DNA of 64,000 bases, from assembly GCA_016702745.1 (NCBI GenBank), contig JADJDJ010000001.1, positions 1,364,001-1,428,000 of the forward strand, read 5' to 3'. This document shows, one piece after another, positions 55,537-63,489 of this stretch. The notes under the pieces are model-generated. The model saw only the letters and a program-made list of their open reading frames with translations. It searched no databases and had not been told where the DNA came from. Source of the DNA: Chitinophagaceae bacterium (GTDB lineage: Bacteria > Bacteroidota > Bacteroidia > Chitinophagales > Chitinophagaceae). The translations under genes were made by a program, and so were the position numbers. How positions within the stretch are numbered: the first letter of the stretch is position 1; each line of letters opens with the position of its first letter.

Positions 55537-55713
55537 ACATCTTTCTGATTTAATATTCTCCTTTGCTGTTAATTCATGATATGTTTTTAAAGGACTGCTT
55601 TTATTAAAGGAGGCAGAAAAAACCAGCGCCCTTGCTTCAGATTTAAGAAAATCTTTTACAACTAAGTCTGAAGAAGCTGTAACCATTTCCTGCCGTTTTT
55701 TATCCATTAACAA
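55531..55713 (-). CDS. Possible short ORF, 60 aa, weak support
   Basis: Would encode a charged 60-residue peptide (DKKRQEMVTASSDLVVKDFL). No family, no promoter and no strong start. It occupies otherwise empty space between the GNAT gene and the next secreted protein, so I list it only as a possibility. Confidence 0.2.
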   Translation of the reverse strand: MLMDKKRQEMVTASSDLVVKDFLKSEARALVFSASFNKSSPLKTYHELTAKENIKSERCL

Positions 55714-55835
55714 TTTATTTTACCGGAATTGGCATACTGGCATCCTGTTTGAAAATATACCAGTAACCGGGCAACAAACAAATCAGTCCAGCCATCGCCC
55801 GGGATGCCGGACAGCACAATTAAATTGAACGTACT

Positions 55836-56267
55836 ATGAAAAAGATGTTTACTCTCTTGAGCGGCCTGTTTCTTTCCTTCGCCTTACTGGCGGCCGATCC
55901 CAGGCCTGTGGTTACACTCACCAGCATGAGCAACTACAAAGTAGTGATCGACGGAAAGGCTTTCTTCAGTAATAACAGCCAGATCAGCCTGCGCAACCTG
56001 TCAAAAGGTTATCACTCCGTACAGGTATTTGAAATGCGCCGTGGCTATTACCAGCAGCGTGAAAAAATGGTCAGTTCCAGTTCCTTCCTTCTGAAAAGGA
56101 ATGATATCAGGATTCTCATCAACCGTTTTGGTGATGTCCGGATCAAGGAAATAAAAGGATTGGGCCGTTTTGAAAGAGATGATGATGACTGGTATGAAAA
56201 AGATCGTCATGCTGACAATGACAAGGATCGTGGACCTGGCCGGGGAAATGATCGCCAAAGATTCTGA
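55836..56267 (+). CDS. Small exported hypothetical protein
   Basis: 143 residues. Signal peptide KKMFTLLSGLFLSFALLAAD. The mature part is short and beta-like (YKVVIDGKAFFSNNSQISLR, GYHSVQVFEMRRGYYQQREK) and resembles a small PEGA-like surface domain, then ends in a very charged Asp/Arg/Lys tail. No catalytic motif. A bidirectional hairpin terminator follows at 56278. Confidence 0.65.
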   Translation: MKKMFTLLSGLFLSFALLAADPRPVVTLTSMSNYKVVIDGKAFFSNNSQISLRNLSKGYHSVQVFEMRRGYYQQREKMVSSSSFLLKRNDIRILINRFGDVRIKEIKGLGRFERDDDDWYEKDRHADNDKDRGPGRGNDRQRF

Positions 56268-56277
56268 CAATAACATG

Positions 56278-56307
56278 CAGTGCCGCCTCCGGGCGGCACT
56301 GTTATTT
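56278..56307. terminator. Hairpin terminator between two convergent genes
   Basis: Stem CAGTGCCGCC (56278-56287) and GGCGGCACTG (56292-56301), loop TCCG, followed on the plus strand by TTATTTT. It can serve both directions, since the histidine kinase gene converges on it. Confidence 0.8.
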
Positions 56308-58949
56308 TATAAAGCAGAGGCCACGGGTGCCAGCGAAGCCGTTACAGTAATTACAGTTCCCTGTCCTTTCTGACTTTCCACCTGACACTTCCCCCCCATT
56401 AACAGTGATCTTTCTTTCATACCGATCAATCCCAGTGTCTTCTTTCTGGCTACATCTTCCATATTAAAGCCACAGCCATTATCAACAATCCGCAATACAA
56501 CAATATCATCGGCTGAACTAAGATTCACCCATATTTTGCTGGCCTTCGCATGCCGGATCACATTGGTGAGCGACTCCTGGAAAATCCTGAATAAAGCGGT
56601 CCTTGCTTTATCGGGCACCTGATCATACAAGAGATCATTTTGAAAATAAGTCTGGATACCAAAACGGCTTCTGTAATCCTGCAGGTACCACTCAATCGTA
56701 TCTGCCAGTCCCAGGTCATCCAGCATGCTTGGGCGCAGCTCGGATGAAAGTTTGCGCACGGTAAACATGGCTTTCTCCAGCAGGGATTGAACATTTTCCA
56801 GTTTTTCACGCAGAATCTGATCTTCTCCTTTAACCTTTGATTCGATCCAGGCCATATCAAACCGGAGGACGGTCAATTGTTGTCCCAGTTCATCATGAAT
56901 TTCCCGGGCAATCATGGCTCTTTCTTCTTCTCTTACATCCTGTAAGTGTGCAGACAATTCCCTTAATTGCAAAGTGGATTCTTCGAGTTGCTTTTCCACT
57001 TTTTTTCTTTCGGTCATATCGATCCCCATTCCCATTGCACATCGTTCGCCCTGGTAGTTGACCATGATACAATTGAAATAATAGGGCACTTTGTCCCGTT
57101 GCTTCGTAAACAGGAATGATTCTGCAGTGGCCACCCCATCCAAGAATGTCAGTTTACTTCTTTCTGACATATATTCTTTATCGGGTTCATCAAAAAAATC
57201 GAGTGGCGACATCGCCCCGATTTCTTCTCCGGAATAACCGCTTACTTTTTCCAGGTTCTGATTCCAGCGGTAAAACTGTCCGTTACTGTTGTAGATATAA
57301 AAAATGCCCGGTAGTGTATTGATGATCGAATCAGATAAATCTTTTTCCCTGATAATTTCTTCTCTGGCCAGTTTGGAAGCGGTGATATCATGCAGGATTC
57401 CCGAAATACAGCTGATGGCATCTTTTTCATCATGCAATGATCTTCCATTGAATTCTATCCAGCAATCCTGCCCTGAAGCGGTAAGCATCCGTAATTCCAA
57501 AGAATGGGGTTTAGAAGTCTGGATAAAGATCCGCTGAAAAAGTTCACTGGTTTTTACCCTGTCATCGGGATGAATAAATTCAATAAAGTTTCTCCCCAGA
57601 CTTTCTTCCCTTGTATAACCGAATATTTCAGTCCATGCCCTGTTCAAAAATATCCAGTGCCCGGCGGGATCCAGCTGAAAAATCACTTCCTTGCTGTTAT
57701 CTACCACATTCCGGTATAGTTGCTCACTGTCACGCAGGGCCAGTTCACTCATTTTTTCCCCGATAGCAAAAGCCACTTCACTTGCAATGGTTTGTAAGAG
57801 CCGGATTTCCTCTTCTGTAAAAACATGGACCTGGTTATAATAGACCATGAATTTACCCAGCAGTTTGCCTGAATATACCAGTGGAATAAAACCCAGTGCC
57901 GTGATCCCTTCTTTATGTATGGTAGGGATAAAATCCCGCAGGCTTTCATCGTAAGCAACATCTTCTACCAGGATGGGAACAGGATCCTTTACATCTCTTT
58001 CCCACGGACAGTGATGGGCAGCCAGTTCTTTATAATGCTCTGATAAACCAAAGGAGGCCCTGAATTGCAATATGCCTTTATCATTAAACTGAAGGATGGA
58101 TGCCCGGTCGGCCTTTACCTGTTGCAGGAGACCCCGGATGGTCAATTCGTAAATATCATCCAGTTTATTTGCCCGGCTGATGGCATCTGTTAACTCATAC
58201 AAAAATTTAAACTGGGCATATTTTTCCGATAACTTATTTTCTGCCTGTTTACGGGAAGTAATATCGATGAAGGAACCAAATAAGAAAAGCGGCTCCCCAT
58301 GTTTATTCCTAACAGCACTTCCGGTATAAGCCACATCAAAAAAACTTCCATCCAGCCTCCTGGCTTTTGCTTCCCGGTATTCAATTCCGTTTTCGATTAC
58401 CCGTAGCATCATCTCATTGATCTCGACGGACTCAAATAATTCAGATACATGCCTGCCCAGCAATTGTGTGCTGCTGCTGGCTCCCCATAATTTACAGCTC
58501 GCTTCATTCACATAAATAATATGCCCTTTCAAATCAGCAATCCCGATACCGGATACAGCCGATGCAATGGCATGGTCTTTCATCTTCAGATCGTTCTCGA
58601 TCCTGGCCTTTTCTGTAATATCCTTGGCCAATGCCATATAATTACCATCCGGCAACATCACCGTACTTACTTCAATCACATACGTACCGTTATCCTTGGT
58701 TTTTATTTTTCTGTAGTCGGTTACCTTGGCGGTTACCGTAATAGCATTAAAATCCAGTGGCCTTTTTTTAATATCCGTCTCCAGGATCAGGTCTTGTACA
58801 CGCAGCGCTGCAAATTCCTCCCGGGTATAACCCAGGTGCGTATACGCTCCTTCATTAAAATCAATGATTTTCCCTTCCTTGTCGTAAATAATCAGCCCGT
58901 CTGAGGCGAGCTGTAACAGGAATTTATACCTGGTTTCAAAATTGGTCAT
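56307..58949 (-). CDS. Multi-PAS sensor histidine kinase (NarL/UhpB-type, HisKA_3)
   Basis: 880 residues, cytoplasmic (no membrane helix seen). Domains in order: PAS (about 1-115), PAS (about 120-235), GAF (about 245-420), PAS (about 425-540), PAS (about 550-665), then a HisKA_3 dimer with phosphoacceptor His 685 (MIAREIHDELGQQLTVLRFD), and an HATPase_c with FRIFQESLTNVIRHAKA (N box) and DNGCGFNMED (G1). This class phosphorylates a LuxR/NarL-type response regulator, but none is adjacent. Cytoplasmic PAS/GAF sensing suggests redox or small-molecule signals. Confidence 0.9.
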   Translation of the reverse strand: MTNFETRYKFLLQLASDGLIIYDKEGKIIDFNEGAYTHLGYTREEFAALRVQDLILETDIKKRPLDFNAITVTAKVTDYRKIKTKDNGTYVIEVSTVMLPDGNYMALAKDITEKARIENDLKMKDHAIASAVSGIGIADLKGHIIYVNEASCKLWGASSSTQLLGRHVSELFESVEINEMMLRVIENGIEYREAKARRLDGSFFDVAYTGSAVRNKHGEPLFLFGSFIDITSRKQAENKLSEKYAQFKFLYELTDAISRANKLDDIYELTIRGLLQQVKADRASILQFNDKGILQFRASFGLSEHYKELAAHHCPWERDVKDPVPILVEDVAYDESLRDFIPTIHKEGITALGFIPLVYSGKLLGKFMVYYNQVHVFTEEEIRLLQTIASEVAFAIGEKMSELALRDSEQLYRNVVDNSKEVIFQLDPAGHWIFLNRAWTEIFGYTREESLGRNFIEFIHPDDRVKTSELFQRIFIQTSKPHSLELRMLTASGQDCWIEFNGRSLHDEKDAISCISGILHDITASKLAREEIIREKDLSDSIINTLPGIFYIYNSNGQFYRWNQNLEKVSGYSGEEIGAMSPLDFFDEPDKEYMSERSKLTFLDGVATAESFLFTKQRDKVPYYFNCIMVNYQGERCAMGMGIDMTERKKVEKQLEESTLQLRELSAHLQDVREEERAMIAREIHDELGQQLTVLRFDMAWIESKVKGEDQILREKLENVQSLLEKAMFTVRKLSSELRPSMLDDLGLADTIEWYLQDYRSRFGIQTYFQNDLLYDQVPDKARTALFRIFQESLTNVIRHAKASKIWVNLSSADDIVVLRIVDNGCGFNMEDVARKKTLGLIGMKERSLLMGGKCQVESQKGQGTVITVTASLAPVASAL

Positions 58950-59173
58950 ACTGGTGGTGTAAAATGGAGCAACCTGCTGAATACTATCGCCTAAAATACA
59001 ACCAAAAAAAACTTAACTGACAAAATTCGTATCCGTTTGGGGGGAACCTGTTGATGATTTCAGTCGGAATAAGTATTAACACTTAATCTACATTTCAAAG
59101 CTCCGATGCCATCAAAAAAGGGCAATTTGGTTCATATTATAGAAAATCTGTAATTTAACGGAAAGCTTGCCGC

Positions 59174-59512
59174 ATGAATCAATCATTTCCAGCCGATCTG
59201 GCCAGGGAGGCCCATTCACTTTTCAAGAGAGGTTTTAACGAAGAAGAAGTCAGTCTGGAACTCAGACAAAAGGGAGCTGCAGAGAATTTGCTGCAGGATC
59301 TCATCAATCATGTAAAACAGATCAGAAACAATAAGCGGAGAAAAAATGGTTTTCTCTGCTGTGGTGCCGGGATCTTTCTACTAGTATTTGGTTGTATGCT
59401 TACTTTTTTCCTTTATAATAATGGCGGGGATATACGTTTTGTAATGTATGGCCTGACCACTTTAGGGGTAGGACTTACCATCAAAGGAATGATTGATCTG
59501 CTGGGCTGGTAA
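59174..59512 (+). CDS. Small two-helix membrane protein
   Basis: 112 residues. A charged helical N-terminus (REAHSLFKRGFNEEEVSLEL) precedes two hydrophobic helices (GFLCCGAGIFLLVFGCMLTF and FVMYGLTTLGVGLTIKGMID). The first helix contains CC, which could be acylated or bind metal but may be fortuitous. No family is recognised. The next gene starts 11 bp after its stop if TTG 59523 is used. Confidence 0.65.
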   Translation: MNQSFPADLAREAHSLFKRGFNEEEVSLELRQKGAAENLLQDLINHVKQIRNNKRRKNGFLCCGAGIFLLVFGCMLTFFLYNNGGDIRFVMYGLTTLGVGLTIKGMIDLLGW

Positions 59513-59522
59513 ATACGCCAAA

Positions 59523-59966
59523 TTGAAATCACACCTGTTTATAAGCGGTATTGCCTTGGGTTTGATGGCCTGTACCAGTCATACAAAGGATCTGAAAAAA
59601 CAGGCAGCAACTGAAATTGCAGCTGCTGAAAAAGCCTTTGAAAAAATGGCTGCCGAAAAAGGCATTGACTCCGCATTCTGGTTTTATGCAGATACTGCTG
59701 CCGTTATCAAAAGAGGTAATGACTCTCTCATTAAAGGAAAAGAAGGCATCCTGAATTTTTATAGTGCCCCTTATTTTAAATCCGCCCGGGTATCATGGAG
59801 CCCTGACCTGGTCGAAGCCTCCGGTTCCGGAGACATGGGTTATACATTTGGCCGCTACAAGTGGATGACTACCGACAGTCTTGGCATTGAACAAACCAGT
59901 ACCGGTGTTTTTCATACAGTCTGGAAAAAACAAGCAGATGGAAGCTGGAAATATACCTGGGACTGA
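59523..59966 (+). CDS. Lipoprotein of the NTF2/DUF4440-like fold
   Basis: About 147 residues. From the TTG at 59523 the protein begins with a lipoprotein signal ending LGLMAC; an in-frame ATG at 59493 would overlap the upstream gene and lack a clean leader. The mature part (EIAAAEKAFEKMAAEKGIDS, YSAPYFKSARVSWSPDLVEA, TGVFHTVWKKQADGSWKYTW) has the SnoaL-like cone fold of DUF4440. Such proteins bind or isomerise small ligands; the substrate is unknown. Confidence 0.75.
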   Translation: MKSHLFISGIALGLMACTSHTKDLKKQAATEIAAAEKAFEKMAAEKGIDSAFWFYADTAAVIKRGNDSLIKGKEGILNFYSAPYFKSARVSWSPDLVEASGSGDMGYTFGRYKWMTTDSLGIEQTSTGVFHTVWKKQADGSWKYTWD

Positions 59967-60008
59967 CCAGCAATCCTGCCTCTTCTTCCTCTTTATACAA
60001 CCAAGCAG

Positions 60009-60016
60009 TACCTTTG
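60009..60016 (+). promoter_or_regulatory. Bacteroidetes -7 element TACCTTTG
   Basis: Exact TAnnTTTG followed by C, 25 bp before the ATG at 60042. Confidence 0.45.
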
Positions 60017-60041
60017 CGCATCACTAAATGAAACCGAAACC

Positions 60042-60506
60042 ATGATGCGATATTTACTCCTGCTCTCTTTTCTGATCCCAATTACTGTTTGCTCCCAAAA
60101 CAAAATGGGTAAATCCCGTCAGGAATTGACGGATGAACTCCTGCAATTTGTAAAGAACGGGCAATCCTCTAAAGTGGAGTTTGACAAAAAAAATGACCGG
60201 CTGGTCATGACTTCGAGAGATAGTTCAGGCCAAAATTTCCGGTACGAATATGGCTTCGACGACAAAACCGGAGCCTGCATCATTGAAATGACGAGCTCCT
60301 CCTGCGAAACCTGTGTGAGAAATTTGCTGAATGGGTTACTTGCTGTTCCTTCTTATCAATGGAAAAAGTTAAACGAGAGTCAGTACGTATCAAGGTTTGA
60401 AGACTACCTGCTTATAGAGTGGCAGCAAACCGGTAATGAATTCTCGTTTACGCTTATCAAGACAGCCTGGACCCGGGAACTGTACAATATGATGAAAGAA
60501 AATTAG
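60042..60506 (+). CDS. Exported hypothetical protein, 154 aa
   Basis: Signal peptide ending near ITVCSQ, then a mixed helical/beta body (QELTDELLQFVKNGQSSKVE). A cysteine pair near MTSSSCETCVRNLL may bind something or form a disulfide. The family is not recognised. It converges on the cytochrome-like gene with a 10-bp gap. Confidence 0.6.
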   Translation: MMRYLLLLSFLIPITVCSQNKMGKSRQELTDELLQFVKNGQSSKVEFDKKNDRLVMTSRDSSGQNFRYEYGFDDKTGACIIEMTSSSCETCVRNLLNGLLAVPSYQWKKLNESQYVSRFEDYLLIEWQQTGNEFSFTLIKTAWTRELYNMMKEN

Positions 60507-60516
60507 TTCTTCCGTT

Positions 60517-60876
60517 TTATTTTTCCAGCAGTCCGTCCGTTCTCCATTGTTTGAACAGGGTGATGGTGCTGTCGCTTAATTTAGCCGGTTTGCGGAAGGG
60601 CATAAATCCACGGTCAGTGGGGTTGAGTTCGATCCGGCGGATGATTTCATCTATATCTGATTTAACATTGGCAAAATTATCATAGGGCCGCTTGTTACCA
60701 CCTTTTGATGGGATATGACAGGGGGCACATTTGTCTGCAATTACAGCCTGCAGGTTGGTTTCATAAGTCATTTTAGGAACAGGGACAGCCGCAGTACCCG
60801 CTTTTTTTGAAGGTCCGCAATTGCTCAGCAACAAAACGGTTGAACTGATCGCTGCCACAATAAAAAATTGTTTCAT
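60517..60876 (-). CDS. Lipoprotein with cytochrome c-type heme site
   Basis: 119 residues: hydrophobic leader (FFIVAAISSTVLLLSN) followed by Cys (lipobox-like LSNC), then a CxxCH heme site in ADKCAPCHIPSKGG and the late axial Met in RGFMPFRKP. The domain is a small class I-like cytochrome c with a heme attached on the periplasmic or outer-membrane side. The electron-transfer partner is unknown. The gene is single and transcribed away from the MFS gene. Confidence 0.82.
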   Translation of the reverse strand: MKQFFIVAAISSTVLLLSNCGPSKKAGTAAVPVPKMTYETNLQAVIADKCAPCHIPSKGGNKRPYDNFANVKSDIDEIIRRIELNPTDRGFMPFRKPAKLSDSTITLFKQWRTDGLLEK

Positions 60877-60964
60877 GTTGGTTGATTTTTTAAAAATTGA
60901 ATGTACTCAAAAAAACGGAGTTTAAACACTGTAAAAAACTGAATCGTAATAAAAGAGATTCCCG

Positions 60965-60996
60965 TTGCCATTATCATTAACAAAAGGATAAATTTG
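60965..60996 (+). promoter_or_regulatory. Promoter of the MFS gene: TTG (60965-60967) and TAAATTTG (60989-60996)
   Basis: Both Bacteroidetes elements with a 21-bp spacer, ending nine bases before the ATG at 61006. It overlaps the in-frame TTG at 60994, which argues that the ATG is the real start. Confidence 0.5.
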
Positions 60997-61005
60997 TTGG
61001 TTCCA

Positions 61006-62193
61006 ATGCTTCGTAAAACTGTCCGCACATATCATCATGCCTATCGCGGTCTTTCCCGGGAAACATGGCTGCTTTCCTTTATCATGCTGATCAATCGCAG
61101 CGGAACCATGGTCGTGCCCTTCATGACCCTTTACCTTACCCGGCCAGAGATGGGATATACGGTGGGGGAAGCAGGAATTGTATTTGGTTTTTTTGGTGCC
61201 GGTGCATTCAGTGGTGCCTGGCTGGGAGGAAAAATGACAGACCGTATCGGGTTTTATCCGGTGCAGCTGATCACCCTTACCGGAGGAGGTATCCTGTTTT
61301 TTTTACTGGGACAAATGAAAGCCTATCCGCTGATTTGCCTTTTTACCTTCCTGCTCAGTTTTGTGAATGAAGCCTTCCGGCCGGCTAATTCCACGGCCAT
61401 TGCTTTTTACAGCCGGGAAGAAAACAGAACCCGCTCCTATGCTGTTAACCGGCTGGCCATTAATATTGGCTGGGCTGTCGGGAGTGCCTTGGGTGGTTAC
61501 CTCGCCGGTATTAATTATGAATTGCTTTTTTGGGTGGATGGGTTTACAAATCTTGGCGCTGCCTTGTTACTATGGATCTTATTAAGACCCGCCAGTTTTC
61601 AGCCTGCGAACCAAAAACAAAATGCAATAGTTACAAAGCCTGCCTACCGCGATAAGGATTATATGTTTTTTGTTGCGGCCACTGTCCTGTTTGCCACTTG
61701 TTTTTTTCAGCTATTTACCAACCTGCCGGTATTTTTCAGAAAGGATTTACAGCTCACTGAACCGGTGATTGGAATCATCATGGCAGCCAACGGAATCCTG
61801 ATCGCACTGTTTGAAATGGTGATTGTATACAAACTGGAGGGCAAAAGAAAAAACCAGTTTTACTTTTCAATCGGGGTCGTGCTTACCGGTATCTCTTTTC
61901 TGGTGTTGAATTTTCCGGATGCTGGTGTTATTACCTGTTTGGTCATGATCCTGGTCGTCACCATTGGAGAGATCCTCGCTTTACCTTTTATGAACAGCTA
62001 CTGGATCAGTCGTACACAGGCCGGTAACCGGGGGCAATATGCAGCCATATATACTATGGCCTGGTCGGTTGCCCAAACACTGGGGCCAGTCGGGGGAGCC
62101 CAGGTAGCACAGCATTGGGGTTTTACAACATTGTGGTGGATGGTAGGAGGACTTTGCCTGCTCTCTGCACTGGCTTTCCGAAAATGTGCCTGA
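61006..62193 (+). CDS. Major facilitator superfamily transporter
   Basis: About 395 residues with some twelve membrane helices. The loop-2/3 signature of MFS is visible as GGKMTDRIGFYPVQL (G-x3-D-R-x-G-x-type). N- and C-terminal six-helix bundles are separated by LRPASFQPANQKQNAIVTKP. It is likely a drug or small-molecule exporter of the DHA1/MdtG type by general look; the substrate is unknown. ATG 61006 is preferred to the TTG at 60994, which lies in the -7 box. Confidence 0.85.
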   Translation: MLRKTVRTYHHAYRGLSRETWLLSFIMLINRSGTMVVPFMTLYLTRPEMGYTVGEAGIVFGFFGAGAFSGAWLGGKMTDRIGFYPVQLITLTGGGILFFLLGQMKAYPLICLFTFLLSFVNEAFRPANSTAIAFYSREENRTRSYAVNRLAINIGWAVGSALGGYLAGINYELLFWVDGFTNLGAALLLWILLRPASFQPANQKQNAIVTKPAYRDKDYMFFVAATVLFATCFFQLFTNLPVFFRKDLQLTEPVIGIIMAANGILIALFEMVIVYKLEGKRKNQFYFSIGVVLTGISFLVLNFPDAGVITCLVMILVVTIGEILALPFMNSYWISRTQAGNRGQYAAIYTMAWSVAQTLGPVGGAQVAQHWGFTTLWWMVGGLCLLSALAFRKCA

Positions 62194-62210
62194 TGCATGA
62201 TTATCCTGAT

Positions 62211-62242
62211 TTTTGACAGTAACTGTGACTGATGTAATTTTG
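62211..62242 (+). promoter_or_regulatory. Promoter: TTTG (62211-62214) and TAATTTTG (62235-62242)
   Basis: Both elements of the Bacteroidetes consensus at a 20-bp spacing. The box ends six bases before the ATG at 62249. This is the clearest promoter in the window and it rules out the in-frame TTG at 62213. Confidence 0.6.
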
Positions 62243-62248
62243 CAGGTT

Positions 62249-62698
62249 ATGAAATTATTAATTCATGCTATTTTGTTCATGATCCTGTTTAGTTCCTGTA
62301 GTACTGAAGATACACTAACGGAAAAGGAAGTGCTTGCAGTGATTGAACAATTTGACCAGGGCTGGAAATTGAAGGATGCCAAACTGGTTGATTCCGTACT
62401 CTCTGACAAATACGTTTATTTCACGCAAAGCGGACATACTTTCGACCGGACCAGTCTGGTTAAAACGGCAGGATCCAATGTATACACTCTTCAGAATATG
62501 GAGCGGGAATCATACACGGTAATGCTGGAAGGAAATACAGCCGTGGTCAATACAACCTGGCAAGGAAAAGGGGTTTACCACGGTCAGAATTTTGATGATA
62601 AACAACGCTGCAGTATCACCATTGTCAAAAACGAGGGAAAGGTGAAAATTCTGTCTGAACACTGCACCCCCATCAGGAATACACCCATCGTTAATTAA
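62249..62698 (+). CDS. Lipoprotein of the NTF2/DUF4440-like fold
   Basis: 149 residues: lipoprotein signal (HAILFMILFSSC, lipobox FSSC), then an NTF2-like domain (VLAVIEQFDQGWKLKDAKLV, DKYVYFTQSGHTFDRTSLVK, VVNTTWQGKGVYHG, DKQRCSITIVKNEGKVKIL). It resembles the gene at 59523 in fold and lipid anchor. No ligand is known. The stop overlaps the convergent racemase-like gene by 4 bp. Confidence 0.78.
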   Translation: MKLLIHAILFMILFSSCSTEDTLTEKEVLAVIEQFDQGWKLKDAKLVDSVLSDKYVYFTQSGHTFDRTSLVKTAGSNVYTLQNMERESYTVMLEGNTAVVNTTWQGKGVYHGQNFDDKQRCSITIVKNEGKVKILSEHCTPIRNTPIVN

Positions 62699-63387
62699 TC
62701 AGCCAGTGCGAAATCAACGGCGGCTTTGGCATGCCACCAGGCGGTATCAAAAACCGGAACCGGGGCATGCTCCTGTTTGATCAGCAGGGGAATTTCAGTA
62801 CATCCCAGTATCACTCCTTTTGCTCCCTGTTCCATCAGCTGGCTGATGATCTGCAGGTATCGCTGTCGGGTTTCATCCCGAAAAATTCCGCTGTCCAGTT
62901 CGCCATAAATACTTTCGTTGATATAACGGATTCCTTCTGCATCCGGGATCAGTGCACTGATTCCCTTTTCCCGCAACCGGTCCCGGTAAAAATCCATTTG
63001 CATGGTATATTTTGTTCCCAGGAGGGCTACAGTATCCAGTCCTTTTTCACGGATCGCAGCCGCTGTGGCATCTGCTATATGAATCAGGGGAACATTAATC
63101 GCTGCAGCTACCCGATCTGCGATATAATGCATGGTATTCGCGCCAAGAAGGATACAGTCTGCACCCGCCTCAACGGTTTTTTGGGCAGCGGAAATAATGA
63201 TATCAGCCACTCCATCCCAATTATCAGAAAGGGTCAGTTTTTTGATCGCCCCGAAGTTCACCGAATTTAGGATGATTTTTGCCGCTTCCTCACCTCCCAG
63301 CCGCTGGTTGACCAGTTGGTTGAAATAACGGTAATAATCTACTGAAGAATGCCAGGTCAGTCCGCCTACCAATCCGATTGTTTTCAT
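62695..63387 (-). CDS. Aspartate/glutamate racemase-family protein lacking the first catalytic cysteine
   Basis: About 230 residues, close in sequence flow to the YgeA type: KTIGLVGGLTWHSSVDYYRY, VPLIHIADATAAAIREKGLD, VALLGTKYTMQMDFYRDRLR, and GVILGCTEIPLLI. The second catalytic Cys (GCTEI) is present. At the first site the usual LCTNTMH reads LLGANTMH, with Gly at about residue 82 in place of Cys. A two-base racemase mechanism therefore looks impaired; a one-sided activity, a different substrate, or a non-enzymatic role are possible. The inner ATG at 63387 (MKTIGLVGG) is chosen over 63405. Confidence 0.78.
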   Translation of the reverse strand: MKTIGLVGGLTWHSSVDYYRYFNQLVNQRLGGEEAAKIILNSVNFGAIKKLTLSDNWDGVADIIISAAQKTVEAGADCILLGANTMHYIADRVAAAINVPLIHIADATAAAIREKGLDTVALLGTKYTMQMDFYRDRLREKGISALIPDAEGIRYINESIYGELDSGIFRDETRQRYLQIISQLMEQGAKGVILGCTEIPLLIKQEHAPVPVFDTAWWHAKAAVDFALAD

Positions 63388-63466
63388 CGGATAAATGTAG
63401 CACAAGCAGCCCCATGATCAAAATAAACATCATGTATCCGTAATCTTCCGGAAATCATCAAAAGCT

Positions 63467-63474
63467 TACTTTTG
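63467..63474 (+). promoter_or_regulatory. Bacteroidetes -7 element TACTTTTG
   Basis: Exact TAnnTTTG followed by C, 15 bp before the ATG of the PafA-like gene at 63490. Confidence 0.45.
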
Positions 63475-63489
63475 CGCAAACAAGGATTC

